From assembly GCA_028673005.1 (NCBI GenBank), contig CM054118.1, positions 8,641,082 through 8,705,081 on the forward strand: DNA of 64,000 nucleotides. The letters are read 5' to 3'. Shown here piece after piece: positions 1-14,330 of this stretch. This stretch comes from Tanypteryx hageni. Lineage: Eukaryota > Arthropoda > Insecta > Odonata > Petaluridae. The notes beneath the pieces are model-generated. The model worked only from the letters and a program-made list of their open reading frames with translations. It was not told the DNA's origin and ran no database searches. Positions within the stretch are counted from its first letter, which is position 1; every line of letters begins with the position of its first letter. Made by a program: the position numbers and the translations under genes.

Positions 1-1180
1 CAATGCTAGGAGAAGATGTCTAACTTCGGAGGGTGATGTGCTCAAACAAGAAAGTGACTCCGGTGTAACAAAATTGACTTTAGACAAATTACTAATAGCT
101 GAGGAAACAGTGAAGTTTGTTGAGAAATAATCATTGAAAACGGAAGGACGTTCATTACCAAGACCGCTAATATTTCCGTGTTTGATTAAATTTGGTATAC
201 GCTGTTTTCAGCATCTCGAATTAATAAGTGACCAAAAACGTTTGCAATTATATTTTAAATCATTAGTGACACTGTCCACATATAGTTAATAAGAAGGTAT
301 TTATTCAAAATAATTTGTAAAAATATGGATACTGTAAAAATACAGTAAAAAGTATACAAACACGAGGAAAGCATTAATTTACAAGAAAGGATGTTACAGA
401 GCAGAAAGGACAAGCAAAAGGTTCAGGCAGTAGATTATCCTTCAAATGCAGAGGTAACTTACTGAGACCATATATTTATAATAAAAAAATGGGTTAGATC
501 AAAAATTGAAAAAAGAAAAGAGCTGAATGCTTTACAAAAGACATTTTTGCAGGAAAATCATGTTATTTTTCTAATGAAGTGGCTTAACAAAACCACACTC
601 CACACATTCATGTCATTATTTTGGAAAAGTATTTGAAAGCCTTGGCAACTGACTCTCACAATCTTTATCGTCATGTCAGCATTGCTGGTTTGTATGCCCT
701 TTTATGAGATATTCATGAGTATTACCATCTATTACTGCATTTGGATCAACTTTCTTTTAAGAAAACACTTGGATATTCAGAATTAAATTCTCTATACTTA
801 GGTTTAAAAAGTAATTCTTAGAAAACATATTTAATGCATCAACTGTTTCATTTACAACTAAAAATAATTTGTATCAATTGTTATGATTAACTAAAAAAAC
901 ATTAATGTTGTATTAAAGATTATCACAAAGAAAAAATATTTTTGTTGATTCATTAAATCATAATTTTAGATAAAAAACAAGCATTTAAAGACATGCAAAG
1001 GAACTGATTCTATAAAGCCACCAACATACAATTAAAATGTAAAACAAGAAGTTCGAACCAGGACTAATGCAGGCTGGTTTCCCAAAGCTGACGTCCCAAA
1101 TTCATTACTTATATTGACAGGAAATGTTTCAGTATGTGTTAGTCATTCCAAGGAATTCTCATACCGTAAATACCATTTGT
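1..1180. other. SMC4 intron edge, no clear gene
   Basis: Positions 2-130 on the plus strand read open into a stop (ending EETVKFVEK), which looks like the tail of a transposon-encoded protein, but I do not recognise it. No SMC4 last exon can be read on the minus strand here. The rest is AT-rich with no feature I can support. Confidence 0.3.
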
Positions 1181-1184
1181 AATT

Positions 1185-1835
1185 CATAGTTTATCAATGA
1201 TAGAGAAAAATTGGAAAACAAATTAATTCAGCATTATCAGGTTTAAAATACTAAAAGCAATGTCAACATCTCTTTCTGACATATTTTTTAAAATAAACGA
1301 ATTTAATAAATGTTACTGTTTATACGCTAATATGTCTGGATCAACTGTCCATTGCTGAAGGGTAATCGAGTGGGAAAAAATTATAACCCATTTGTTCACT
1401 CATCTATGCTCAAGCCGAGTTCGGTAATAATCATCTCCATGGCAACAATCCGATAAAATGCGATTTAAATGCTAAAATGCTGTTTTACTAGAAATTCAAG
1501 AAAATACGATCAAAATTCTGTGATAAGAATTACAATCTACATTCTTTTCCCCTTATAACAGTACAAACCTTGCTCCAATATCACAATTTTAAGATATTTT
1601 AAAGTATTAAAGAAAACATCTCTGCACGATGGATTTAAGACTTCCTAAGTAAAACAAATAGGGAAAAAATGTTCCTGGAATTGAACCCGGGACTTCTATC
1701 TTTGCCAAATAAAATATAGCATGGAGGTGGGCCCTGGCAGCACAAGCCACATACCAAGTTTCATGAAAATCAGTCCATTAATGCAAAAGTTGTTAGTAGG
1801 GGACACACAGACACGACAATTTCATAAGGTTGTTT
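1185..1835 (-). repeat. Dispersed repeat family R1, copy 3 (eroded)
   Basis: This is the reverse complement of the repeats at 11174-11794 and 22618-23256. Shared landmarks include the GTCCCGGGTTCAATTCCAGG block, ATTTTCATGAAACTTGG, and the run ending in a direct TTGCCATGG (the copies have TTGCCATAG). The low-coordinate end is badly eroded, so the boundary is approximate. Confidence 0.65.
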
Positions 1836-1922
1836 CCTTTGAAAATCAGCCTAATGAGTGGATGTTTCTAGAATCTCATAATTTAGAGTGTACACATTAT
1901 GAGCCTTAATTGAATTAATTAC

Positions 1923-2106
1923 CTTAATGTAGTTCCCTATGATGGAGACATTCTTGAAATCAAGAGCAGCATCAATTTCATCCATAACATACAGTGGTGT
2001 AGGCTTATAATAATGAAGAGCAAACACTAAAGCCAATGAGGATAATGTTTTTTCACCTCCAGACAGATTTGATATATTTTTCCATGACTTCTTAGGAGGC
2101 CGGACA
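1923..2106 (-). CDS. SMC4: SMC4 exon 16: ABC signature and Walker B
   Basis: 184 bp, acceptor CTTTTATAG, donor GTAATTAATT. It reads [20 protein letters not shown], then [20 protein letters not shown] and VSIIGNYIK in phase 0. LSGGEK is the ABC signature, and the DE of MDEID is the Walker B catalytic pair. The next exon (H-loop, C terminus) is not found down to position 1. Confidence 0.98.
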
Positions 2107-5100
2107 CTATAAAAGCCACAAGTCAATTCAGTAGATCAAAATATCTTCCACCACATAACTTACAATAACACATTTATTTGCTTTACTATTAGTCTTTGTA
2201 AGAAAGATTTCAAATAACCATAAAGGTATTATAATTGAAAGATTTCTCATTCCAAATATTTATGTCCTTTCATAAAATACCGTATTTACTTGCATATAAA
2301 CCACCGCTACATATAAGCTGCACCCTTGTTTTTTGAGACTGAATCTAGGGGGGAAAAAGCTGTGCTTCAAAAAACACGATTAGGCATAAAACCTTCTGGG
2401 TAATTACTAATATGTATCATTAACTGTACACAAATATCAGTAAACATTGGTATTGTTTGTAATAATAAAGAATTTTGGTGAATTATTTGTAACCGATCAG
2501 CAACATATTCATTTTGCATTCATTAACGAAAATCTCCGAATGTGCATTTCACCGAAACATGCAGCACATGGAAAGTGACGAAAAATCATGACTTTTGAAC
2601 CGAAAGAAATACAACCCAAATGTTTCTTACAATAAAATTACTGGAATATGAGACTAAACTGTGACGATGCCTTGATACCCATTAAACTATGGAATTTTTC
2701 TCGTGGGCCCCTAGCACTACCGTAGCAATCACCTGCAAAAACAGACATTTGTAACTCCACCATCAATCATAATAACATTTTTTTTCCTTTTTATTTGTTT
2801 TAGTGATTATGTTATGTTTTTATATGTCACATACTGCATTGAATCACCCAGTCATTTAGTGAAGTCGTAGTGAACTTCAACGATTATCTCTTTTGGATTT
2901 TCTGATTTTGTTTCCTCACATATAAGCCGCATCCTCATTTTGGAGATGAAAATTTTGGGGAAAAAGTACTGCTCATATGCGAGTAAATACAGTATAAATT
3001 TTTTCAGTGCAATTTCATCTTTGATATTTATAGTCATTATTTCATCTACAATGTCTCAAAATTACTATTACTTGGGCTAATTAAATAGCAAAATATTCTT
3101 CAAATTGAGAAACTATGGTAAATTTTTTTACTTACCTGAAGTTAACTCCTTCGCTGAATGGATCTAATGAGTCCACAAGCTCTAACTCGGCATCGCCTCC
3201 AAGAGTGATCATCTGATAGACCTCCTTCAGCTTGGCTGTTATGATGGAGAAACCAGAAAGGAACTCCTGAGTGCGTTTACGCCGTGCATCATCATAAAAT
3301 TGCCTCTGATCATTTCTCTTCTTAGTTATTTCTTCAAGTTCTCCAACACGCCTGATGTACATATCTTGCTGCAATTGAAAACAAGGAATCCTAATAATAA
3401 CTTAAAATTACCTTTCCTAAATTTTTCAAATTACATAGCTTCTATAATTACAGTCAACCTCGGTTATACCGGCCTCGGTTATAACAGACCTTTGTATATA
3501 ACGGATTTTTTTTTATTCCCCGACCATTTAACAATGCTATATCACTGTAACTACCTCGGTTATACCGGTCTTCCGTATAACGGATCTTCGGTTATAACGG
3601 ATTTCTACGGCATTCACTAACATTAATTTTCCTCGGGTATAACGTTTTTGACACAAGTCGTGGAATTTTCCCGCGTCCCTCTTCTCCGGCCTTGTTTACC
3701 GACCTCCTCTTTCCCCCTGCTTTCGTGCTGTCTCACGCCCCATTACTCCGGCACCTGCGGAAGATTCCGTGAGGGCAGAAATGAATACGATGATGCGGGC
3801 CATAACAACCATGGCGTCGAGAAGTTCTCGGGCTTCACCGAGATGATTAATGGCCTCCCGAACACGTTGGAGGTGCAGAACCTCGCTTCTCGAGGGCCTC
3901 CCGTCCCCGCATCGTACCCCACTACTCCCGCACGCGCTACGTGCGACGCAGGAGTAAATACGGAAAATATCACGCGAAATAGAGAGAAGTTAGCGGAATG
4001 GACCTGTCGCTGAGCGTGAGGTGTGCCCCCGGAGAAGAGTCAATTAAGCGGTCGGAGTGCACTGCATATGTCGCACGTATAGATACCATTTACCGATAGT
4101 ACTTACTTAAACTTAAGTGCAAGATGAGATTTTAATTTAATGGAATAAATGACAAATGGAATGCATATGTAATAAAGATACATACGTTCAACTACTTTTT
4201 CTTCTGCAACTCCTTTTGTCTCGTACATAACGATTTTGATCCATACAGCAATACCAAACTTCCTCTGTTCTACTATCCATCATTCTCTTCTCTATAGTTG
4301 TGCCCATTAGGAACCTTACGAAGAATATGTTTCTCTTTACTCGTCCACTTCAGTTTTTCCTCGTTTTCTTCATTCATGAATTATTTTTTCTGTGGGAGGT
4401 GGACCGAAATGACGTGCGTTCCGCGTGTTTTTGCATATTGAATCACCTGAAGCTTATAGGAAATAGTGTGGGCATATCCTTTCCTTCTTGTAGCCATTGC
4501 AACCATATACATAATGTTATTTATCCTAGATATGTATAAAATATTCATGACATCTACACGAATTCTACTGTTCCGTGGCATTAATTGCACTATTCAACGG
4601 GCTCATTAAGAATTAAAACATCGCAAAGGCGCCGAAATTGTAATCACTGTGAGCGGACATGTATTATAGCATAATAATGAAAATGCATCCTCAGAATTGT
4701 TGACTGTACTATATAACACCATATTTACTGATGATTAAATAAAATAAGCCTACTAGTAAATGAATGAATATCTATATTTTACAAAAAAATAATTTAAATC
4801 ATTAGAATTTAACTTGACAACTTGAGCCACCATTCTCATAAAAATTTGTTCAAAAATATCATAAATAACAAAACAAAATAAAGTGCTTAACAAACTAACT
4901 TTGGCTTTGTATTCCTGAACGAGTGTTAGGTTAGGCTTCTCTTGAGAGGCAAGTCGCTCTTCCAAGACTTGAATTCTATATTGAAGATTTTGTACACTGA
5001 TGGCATTTTCACCAGTGGCACTCAACTGCTCTGGTGTCAGTTGTTTCAGGACATCCCCCACTTCATCCTCATTCTCCTCCCTTTCCTCCATGGATTCTAC

Positions 5101-8100
5101 CTGGGGTACTTCTTGTAGGACTAAATCTCCCAACTGAAAGAACAATTTGCATTTAATCAGATAAAATTGGCATCCTTTAAATCTTTTGTTTCTTGGTAAC
5201 TCCAATAAAAATGACAAAATATCAGGCAATAATTAAAACATAGGGATGCACAAAAAACCATAAAAATAAAATACTTTGTTATTCTAAAAAATTACTGTTG
5301 TTTGATTTTTATATGATGCCAAAGTTTATCTATATCTCTTTACATAAATATTTTGAAGATTTATACCATTTCACGTAGAAATAAATGAAGATTCTTATTA
5401 TTACCATTGATTCTGTTGTTTAATCTGTGTTTGCTCATATTTTAAGTTTATATTTGATTTTCTCCGATTTTTCAACATTCCAAAAAGAAGGTTGCTAGGG
5501 TAGCTGTTCACTTCGGATTGTTGGACTCTGGCTTTCAAGTGTATTTGCATTTGCTGTACCATCAGAAACAGTGAACAAAACAAAGACTGTTGTGTACCGG
5601 GTAAGTGTTAGTCTAAATCATGTATGTGTTTTTGGTTGTGAAAATGGTGTGATCTTTATGATCATTTTGAGAGGGGCAATAAAAGTGGTTCAATGAAAAA
5701 CACAGTGTCACAATTCTTTGTCATAGGAACTATCGCATAAGGTCACTTCAAACAAGGCCCCAAATTATTTGCTGGAATTACTGCAACAGGCCCCTAGTTA
5801 TTATTATTTTTAGTGTGATATGTATTCATTATAAATAACTTGTCCTGGAAATTGCGTTGGTTTATTTACGAGTTTATATCCTGGTTTAAGGTGATTTTTT
5901 TTAAGCGCTTGCAGTATGCAAGCACTGAAAATTCATATACATATATTGTTATAACGAATATCTCTGGAAATCAACTATTTCAAAAGCCTCGATTGGTCAG
6001 TGCTACCTATATAAGGGATTCAAGCTTTTTAATACGTAAATCTTCATTTATTCTCAAATCTTCTTCAAACTTTTTTGTCTTTCGCTAGTACCTATATAAA
6101 AGCAAAGTTGTATTTTTATATGCCTGCTAACCTCTCCCACACTATTTGACCAATCTTCACCAAACTTGGCATGGTGTCTCCTACAATCCCCAGAATTAAC
6201 ATGGAGGGGTCAAAATTCCCACAGTTTTCTCATGAAAAGGTTGAGTTATTCATCTATAGTACTCATTTGATAGAGGTTTATGCGCCATCTATTGATGAGT
6301 TTAACGTCCCTTAGTTCCCTTTGACACTCACAGCAGCCACCAAATGTACCAAAAATTGGTACTACAGTAAAATCTCAATTATCTGACTTTTGGTTTAACC
6401 AACCTAAAAATAGATGAGCTGTCTAACCATAGTCAGAAAGCATATGTAAGTTCATCCACCAAAAGTTGGTTCACACAGGAGATACTTGGGAGTTGGTTCA
6501 CGTGAGAGATAGCCGGACAGATGATTCAAGTGGGAGATCATTACCACTAATTAATTAATCTAATAAAATAAAATTATGGTTAAATATTCATTAAATGCCT
6601 TCTAATTAATAAATAAAAAAATTCTCCTAGTTCACATAAGGACTTTTTTAAATATAGAAGAAAATCTCCAAGAATTAACTTCTTATGAAGTTATTAATAT
6701 TAAATACACAGTACTTTTCCACAATTTTTTATTTTTGTGACCGCTTTCGCACGTGATACGGCATCATCTGGCATATGATGCCATATCACATGCAAAACTG
6801 ATCGCAAAAACAAAAATTGTGGAAAAGTACTATGTACTTAATATGAATAACATCACCTACTTCCACAAAGTCATGCCTGACTCGATTAATTATATTCTTA
6901 TGAGGTGACAGCCCTACTGACAGTTGATTGACTCAGGAGACCACTGATAATTTAATTTTAATATTTTTCTTAATAATATTTCACTACATTATTTTTTATT
7001 TTAAATTTCACTGTAAAATGACCTGAGCTTATGTGAATTACTTAAATAAAGACATAATGTTCCTAAATGAGCATCGTTTCCATTATTTAAGAATTATCCG
7101 AAAGTCCTTCCTCCCATATAGGTCGGATAATTGAGGTTTTACTGTATTTTGTCATTGCTTTTAAGCTGAAGAGCAATGAGGCATTACTTTTTCTCTTAAC
7201 ACTTTGCATATGGCTCACGCAAATTTACATATTTTGGCATGTCATCACCCTGTGCCATCTACTGCACTTCTCATTAACTATTACGGCCTGAGGAATGACT
7301 TGCTATATTTTATAAGGTTTTGTACATGTAATTTTAGTTTTCCTTTGTCAGTACTGTGCCATTGGTGTAATTAATTATTCAGAAATATACCCTTATTTTT
7401 ACATGTAGTCATGGCAGCATACATCCGTAGAAAATTAGCTGAGAATGAAATTATTTCAAAAATATATTCTGATGAATTAGCTGATGTGCCTACAGGCAAT
7501 GAAGATGAACAGATTAATGATGAATGTTGTAATTATAGTAAACGTGACGTGCATGGCAAAAGTGAAGACGAAATAATTTTGCCAAGACGCAAGTCTAGGA
7601 AGTTACTTTACAGTAGTTCAGAGAGTGAATCTGACAATGAGCTTGTAGTTGGCAAGGAGGATGATGTTTTCGATAGTTCCGAGTGGGTGGAAAAGGACAA
7701 ACTCCCTAAGGTAAAACCTTTCGAAGGATATCATGGGATGAAAATATTACCAAATAATATTGAAAACATAGCAGAAGTAGTTGAACTTTTTATGGGGGAT
7801 GATTTTTTAGTGAAATGGCTAAACAATCTAACCTAAATCATAAGCAAAATAAGGAAAAGTACAAAACATCACCTAAGTTTTTGAAATATCCAGAGATCAC
7901 GTCATGAAATGAAAAAATTCCTTGAAATTATTATACTGACTAGTATAAAAGCCCGTCACTATGACAGGTATAAGTGGATTAAATATTAAATTTAATTAAT
8001 AATAATAAGAATGACGCAAAACTTTATATTTAACATTTTTATGAAAGTCACAAGAACTGAATAGTTTTTGGTAAAAATCGGTCAACCGGAAGTGGGTGTT

Positions 8101-11100
8101 TACTATTGTCACATCTGTTATTTTGAAATATTTGCTTTAATATTTGATATATGTAAAAATGTTTGTTTGAAACATATTTCCATATTTGTTTAAGAGATAT
8201 CTTAAAAATCATATTTTTATCTGCCACCACCATGCCACCTACCGATGACTATTGTTAACAATTGATGCTTAGTTACATCTTAGTAACGCTCCTTTTTATT
8301 TTCTTAATTGTTGGAGATTCCTGGCTATATCCAATATCAGAAGGCTATGGTTTGAGTTTATTTCTGTTCTTTGTAGTCTAAAATTTTCTCACAGTTTCTT
8401 AAAATATTCATTATTTAACCTATTTGGAATTTTTAGAAATATTACAGGTATGGAGAAAGTCATGTGGTGGTCACATCAGATTTTTTCCTTCGTTTACAGG
8501 ATTTGCGAGTGAAAGTCTTGGGAAATTCTCAAATTTTCATATCTGAATAATTCTTGAATTGCTATCTCATGGAACATCTAAAACCCAGGGAGAGGAAAAT
8601 GTTTTTTTTTATTGCACTCATCAAAAATATGTCAACTGATGCCAAATAGCTTGTTTTGCAATTTCTTGAATTTCTATCTCCGAAACTATAAGTGTAATTA
8701 TGTGCTCACACTGACTTTTTTGTGTCACATGTAGTCTCTGAATAAATTTTCAAATCGGTCCTTCACAGATTATGTAAGTTTCTCATTCATAAAGTATATT
8801 GGATTTACCTAGGTAACACTGGGTACTTCAGCTAGTCCTATAAAATATAATGATACAGCTACAGATACAGACTAATAATTTGATCAGCGTTAAAATAGAA
8901 AGTTTTACATTTTAAATTTGTGAATTCCACATTTTATATAATAATGGAATTATCCTAATTTAAAGATTTAGTTTTTCTTTGAAAATTCTACCAAGTGTGA
9001 GGTGCTATTATCAATTTAGTAAATATCAATTTTAATTATATCAGCTTTAAATGTATATTATGTAAATATAATAATAGGTCTTGGTGCTAATTTTTTTCTG
9101 TTGACCTTTTGAATCCATCAACTGCTGCCAATAATCACCTTTAACATCCATCTAATGCAAATAAGGAATTGACACTTACAAGGGGACTACGCCACATTCG
9201 GACAACCGATCTTGTTCTCCTTTTGCAAGCGTTTAGGAACCAATGCATAATAGAAAGTGTGCAAGTAATACGACCCGCTTCTCAAGCATTTTGGAGAAAA
9301 AAACGTAATTTCAATGTGAGAAGCAGCTAAAATACTATTCCTGCTTCCAATTAATGTTTTAGCGATTAGCCTAATTGGTTAAATTCGGGATTCCTATGAT
9401 GAGGGTCCATGTTTCAAATCTCACTTGAAAATTTTTTTTTCTCTCAAGTTTTTGCAATTATTATTTTCATGTTAATTAACTGCAAAGTACATTATTTTTT
9501 CAAGGTTTTCGTCTGTTTCTCCCTTCACGTGTGGCCCCACAACCTTCCCCTCGCAGCAATAAACCGACCCCTAAGAAACCGCGCATGCCATCCCTTCGGC
9601 CGCACGGAGCGTACGGTCATCCACCAGTATTCGTTACCACCACAAACAAACGCATGTGTTCACTCTTTGTAGATTTTGCCCTAGAAACAAGAACATAAAA
9701 GTGCAAAGTAAATATGCAAATTGTGGTGATTTTATATGTAAAGAGCATATGATTTTGAAATGTTACGAATGTTAGGATAGCACTGGTAACTAAAAAAAGT
9801 AAAATGTTGTTTATTTACAAAACTTGTTTTGTCTTGACAAAATTCTACATAAACTATTTCATTTTCAATTAAAATGATGTACTTTACAGTATAATGAAAA
9901 TAACGTAACATTTTATTATTAAATTTAAAAAATAATTTAGGGGTTTTAAAAGACCCCACACGACTAGTTAAGGAACTTTGTTTACGTAACTAACTAAGGG
10001 TTAACAGACGAAAACCTTGAAAAAATAATTTACTTTGCAGTTAATTAACATGAAAATAATAATTGCAAAAACTTGAGAGAAAAAAAAGTTTCGAATGAGA
10101 CTCGAAACCCGGACCCTCATCATAGGAATCCCGAATTTAACCAATTAGGCTAATCGCTAAAACATTAATTGGAAGCAGGAATAGTATTTTAGCTGCTTCT
10201 CACATTGAAATTACGTTTTTTCTCCAAAATGCTTGAGAAGCGGGTCGTATTACTTGCACACTTTCTATTATGCATCGGTTCCTAAATGCTTGCAAAAGGA
10301 GAACAAGATCGGTTATCCGAATGTGGCGTAGTCCACTTGTTAGTAAAACAGTTGAGAGTAATTGCTTCTTTAAAAGGAATGCAATTAAAACACCCAGTAT
10401 TTGCAATGTGCAGTTACAATTAAATAATAAATTATTGGATCATTTCAGTTCTTGTTTCAATATATAATCTAAGCTTCTCTTAGGAAAAGTTTAACATATG
10501 CAAAGATAATAAACATGTTTTAATGAAATGAGTACACCGCACCCCGGTTTAATGCCATCAATTATACGGCGGGTCTTTCCTTCTCCACATTTCTTGGAAA
10601 AAAAGTCTTGTCATAAATACGACCGTGTCCTTGGTTATATCACAGTTGTCTTAAAACATGGGCAGCAGCTCTTCCCACAAAACCTGCGTTATAACCGGGG
10701 AGCGGTGTAGTATGTATTAATAAAATAAAAAACTGTCAAATATCGTATTAATTCTCCAGATCTCAAACATCAAATGTTTCCTTTACCTTTTTCTTATATA
10801 TTCCAATTCTTGATTTTAAATCTTTTATGGCATCATGAACAGAATCAAGCTTCTGTTCAATCTTCAATAAAGAACTCTTGAGTTGATTCTCTTCTTTGAC
10901 CAAATTGTCCACTTCTCTCTTCAGGTCACATGTTCCTTCACCTTCATTCTCAATATTGCTCTGTGAATGTAAAGAAAGGAACATTTTAAAAATCAAACCA
11001 TCCTTAAACAACCAGAACACATTTACCAGAGCCAACCAATTCAATGTAAGCAAAAGTAGTAGGAGGAACACTTCCTTACTTTTGTTATAACTCAATCTTG

Positions 11101-14100
11101 AAGTAAAAAATGAAACAATGATATATAGAATATAAATCAATCATACCGTTAAAATAACAACTTCATCTTTTTAGCCTACTTTCCAGAATGGAAATAGGCT
11201 TATAGTTTTGTCACTGTCTGTCTGGCTGTCCGATTTTCATGACACTTGGTGGAAATCTCCTGCTACTGGAGCCGAGCTCCTGAGGATAGATTTTGTTGCG
11301 AATATTGAAAGTCCCGGGTTCAATTCCAGGAACTATCCTTCCCATTTGATTAACATGGGAAATTTGAAATCCATTGTGCAGGGTAATTTTCTCTTGCACA
11401 TTAAAATATCTTAGAAATGTAATATCGATGCGGGATTTGTACTATTCTCTGAGGAAAGAAATGGAGATCGTAATTGCTATCATAGAATTTTGCTTATCAA
11501 TCATATTTCTTCGAATTTTGCATAAATTCTAGCGTTTTTGCAGTTTTTATCACTCATTACGAGTGTTGCCATAGCAACAATTAGTTGTTGGATTCGGATT
11601 CAGTATATTCTAATACATATGCGCATTATTTTTGCTGCATAAATACGTGTGATCAAACTAATATTCCATTTGAATGAATTTGTCATACTTTATAATGCTA
11701 AATTATGAAATTTGGGAACACAAAGAGCAACATATCCGCTGTGATTTTAAAGCTATTAAAGCCAATCTATGCAAGTATTAAATGGAAAGTAGGCAACATA
11801 GGCATCACCTCAGGTTCCCCTGAAGATGATAACAGAGTGTGTTATCAAAGCGCCGGAATAAGACAGCATCATGACCCGGCTGGAAGCCCGAGAGAAATTG
11901 TTCAGATCATAAGTTTCATTTGGATCATCTTGTTTTATGAATACAAATTTAAACATCATAAACTGATGACTTTTGGTAATATCTCACTTTTCCAAATTTG
12001 CAGTCAGATAATTTTAATCCAAACTTGAAGCAAGACCCTTATTTTGAAAAAGAAATTTTTGGAAAAAAAGTGCAGCTTATATGCAGTATTAAGAATGCAA
12101 TATATGTACTTACATTTTATCAGTCAAATTTAAATTTTGAACAAATTAATCAATAGAATTTAATTTCAATAACTTTTACTATTCATAAGAGTTCAGCAGA
12201 TTAAGTTCCACAAGCACATGTACAAAGTTTCCAAGTCAAATTAAGAATAGTGCTCATTTATATAAGCAATCAATTACAATAAAAAATAAACCATTTCCAA
12301 TTTATGGGTTATTTTTTCTAGCTGTGTCACATTATATTCTACCAATGTCTTTCATCAATCTTTACAATTTGAAAAATTATCTCATACATTTTATGATTTT
12401 AAATATAATAGTGCTGGTCCATAAAATAAATCTAAGCAACTGAATGTTATGCATTTTGGCTAGGAGTGAACAACACAGAACTATCATTTATTCTAAAACT
12501 TTTAGAATTTGTTTTAAATAACACATTCATATTTAATTCTAAATATAACTATTGGGCATAATAAAAACATTTTCTCGCTTTTGATTACACCACACAAGTA
12601 AGGCTTCTACTTTCTCGTAGGTTGATTTTTTCATACTGTTACGTTTTGAGGGACCAGCACCACTGTCAGAAACTGCAGCAAACTCCATCAACTTAGTTTT
12701 GTTTTTCTTTATATCACAAATGGTTTGTATGCCAATACCATATTCGTCTGCCAATTTATTCACAGATTCACCTTTTTCAAGTCTCACAATTAATTCATTT
12801 TTTTATAATAGGAAGAACAATTTTATTCCGTTTTTCTACCATTTTAACAAGGGGTGGGATAAAAGTTTATCACTACAAAAACCACAATACAATGAGCTGC
12901 ACACAAAATGAAACAACAATAGGAGAATCTATAATCCGATCACCCTTACTGTGGCATACTGGTAAAAGTTACTACGTCCCCACGAAGAAACAACTGACTG
13001 ACGGAAGTCGCATGCTGATTCCCGGGATACTCATGAAACTCACTAGCATTAAAAAAGCAATATCATCTATTATTATTTATTCTATGTATTTACAAACCTA
13101 TCATTTTTGAACATAATAAAATCTTTAGACAAATATAATGGGATTACGAAAATGTTGTCTCACATTGATTAATTTCTTTGCCATCAGAGTAGTAATAAAA
13201 TTTCGAGGCATAAGGAGAGAGACAGCACGGATAATCCACAAACTGGATAACCCGTGCATGGATAATCAAGAGTTTACTGTATATTTATATATATCCTAAG
13301 TAAGAAGCAGCTATTTATAATAGATATACAGTAAAACCTCCATGTAACGAAATTGGTGAGACCAAAAAAAAGGGATGCTTGTTTTACGGAGGTTCATTGT
13401 AGGGAGGTTATGGAGGGTTGCATACACACTGGTAGACCAGCCATGCATGGGCACGTCAGGCTTAACCCTTCAGAGATGGGCTGCATTTAATTAACACTAG
13501 CGTAAATTCAGCAGTTATTTAATTTAAATGGCAAATTTTGATGTAGTTCATTATAAACATGATGTTTTACCTAATAATCAGATTTTCGTGAAAATTTCAG
13601 AATATCTATAGCATAGTACATATTATACAGCTTATTTCTTAACATAATTCAATTTCAATAAGTTTATGGGTTATCGGATGATGAAGTAACAATGGTTTAT
13701 AGCACACAAATGTTTAACTCTAAATCATTGCTTTCAGTGCTAGAATAGTTCCCATGAACTTCAAATCCATAGAAACTATTTTCGTTGTCAGTTTCATCAA
13801 TATCAATTAAATTCAGCGACTCTGCATCAGTAAGCAAATTACTTATTGACATCACTGTCACAGACTAAACGAGAGGAAATGAATTCATGAAAAAGATTTT
13901 CCAGTTGTAAGAGAGATGTTTGTTTAGGAGCGTTCCCTGACTCATGATGTTTACATGGATACATCATTTGCTGCGGTGACTCAACAAACAAAGGAGATAG
14001 ACGCTGAAACAGAGGACACTGCATTGGAGGATATATGTCATTGTACACGCTTGAGGGGTTAAACCTCTGGAAATTTCTAAGCATTTTTATGAACATCTAA

Positions 14101-14260
14101 CTATTTTTACAGACCTCACAGACACGTCCAATTTTTGCTCTTTTTTACAGACTGTCCTTAAATATTGGGCATTTGGCAACCCTGTTACCTACTGTAGCAC
14201 AAAGTAACATTGTCAGACTCCACCCTTCTCATGAAATTTGTGAGCAGTCTATAAGTCAGT

Positions 14261-14330
<70 letters not shown>

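Larger units (their letters stand above)
9177..10341. mobile_element. 1.17-kb foldback element with ~345-bp arms
   Basis: Positions 9177-9525 and 9996-10341 are inverted copies at high identity, separated by about 470 bp. Outer ends read CAAGGGGACTACGCC and (reverse complement) CAAGTGGACTACGCC, flanked by TTA on both sides. This 3-bp duplication is compatible with Harbinger-type insertion. The spacer has a GC-rich patch (9530-9640) and no recognisable protein. Each arm contains a tRNA-like region, annotated separately. Confidence 0.85.

Noticed and set aside
1..1922. Last SMC4 exon (H-loop and C terminus)
   Set aside because: No minus-strand frame here shows the expected conserved run after VSIIGNYIK, so the exon must lie outside the window.
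3648..4013. GC-rich open frame, about 120 residues, also open on the other strand
   Set aside because: It lies inside a pogo-type fragment, and I recognise no domain; GC content alone can keep the frames open.
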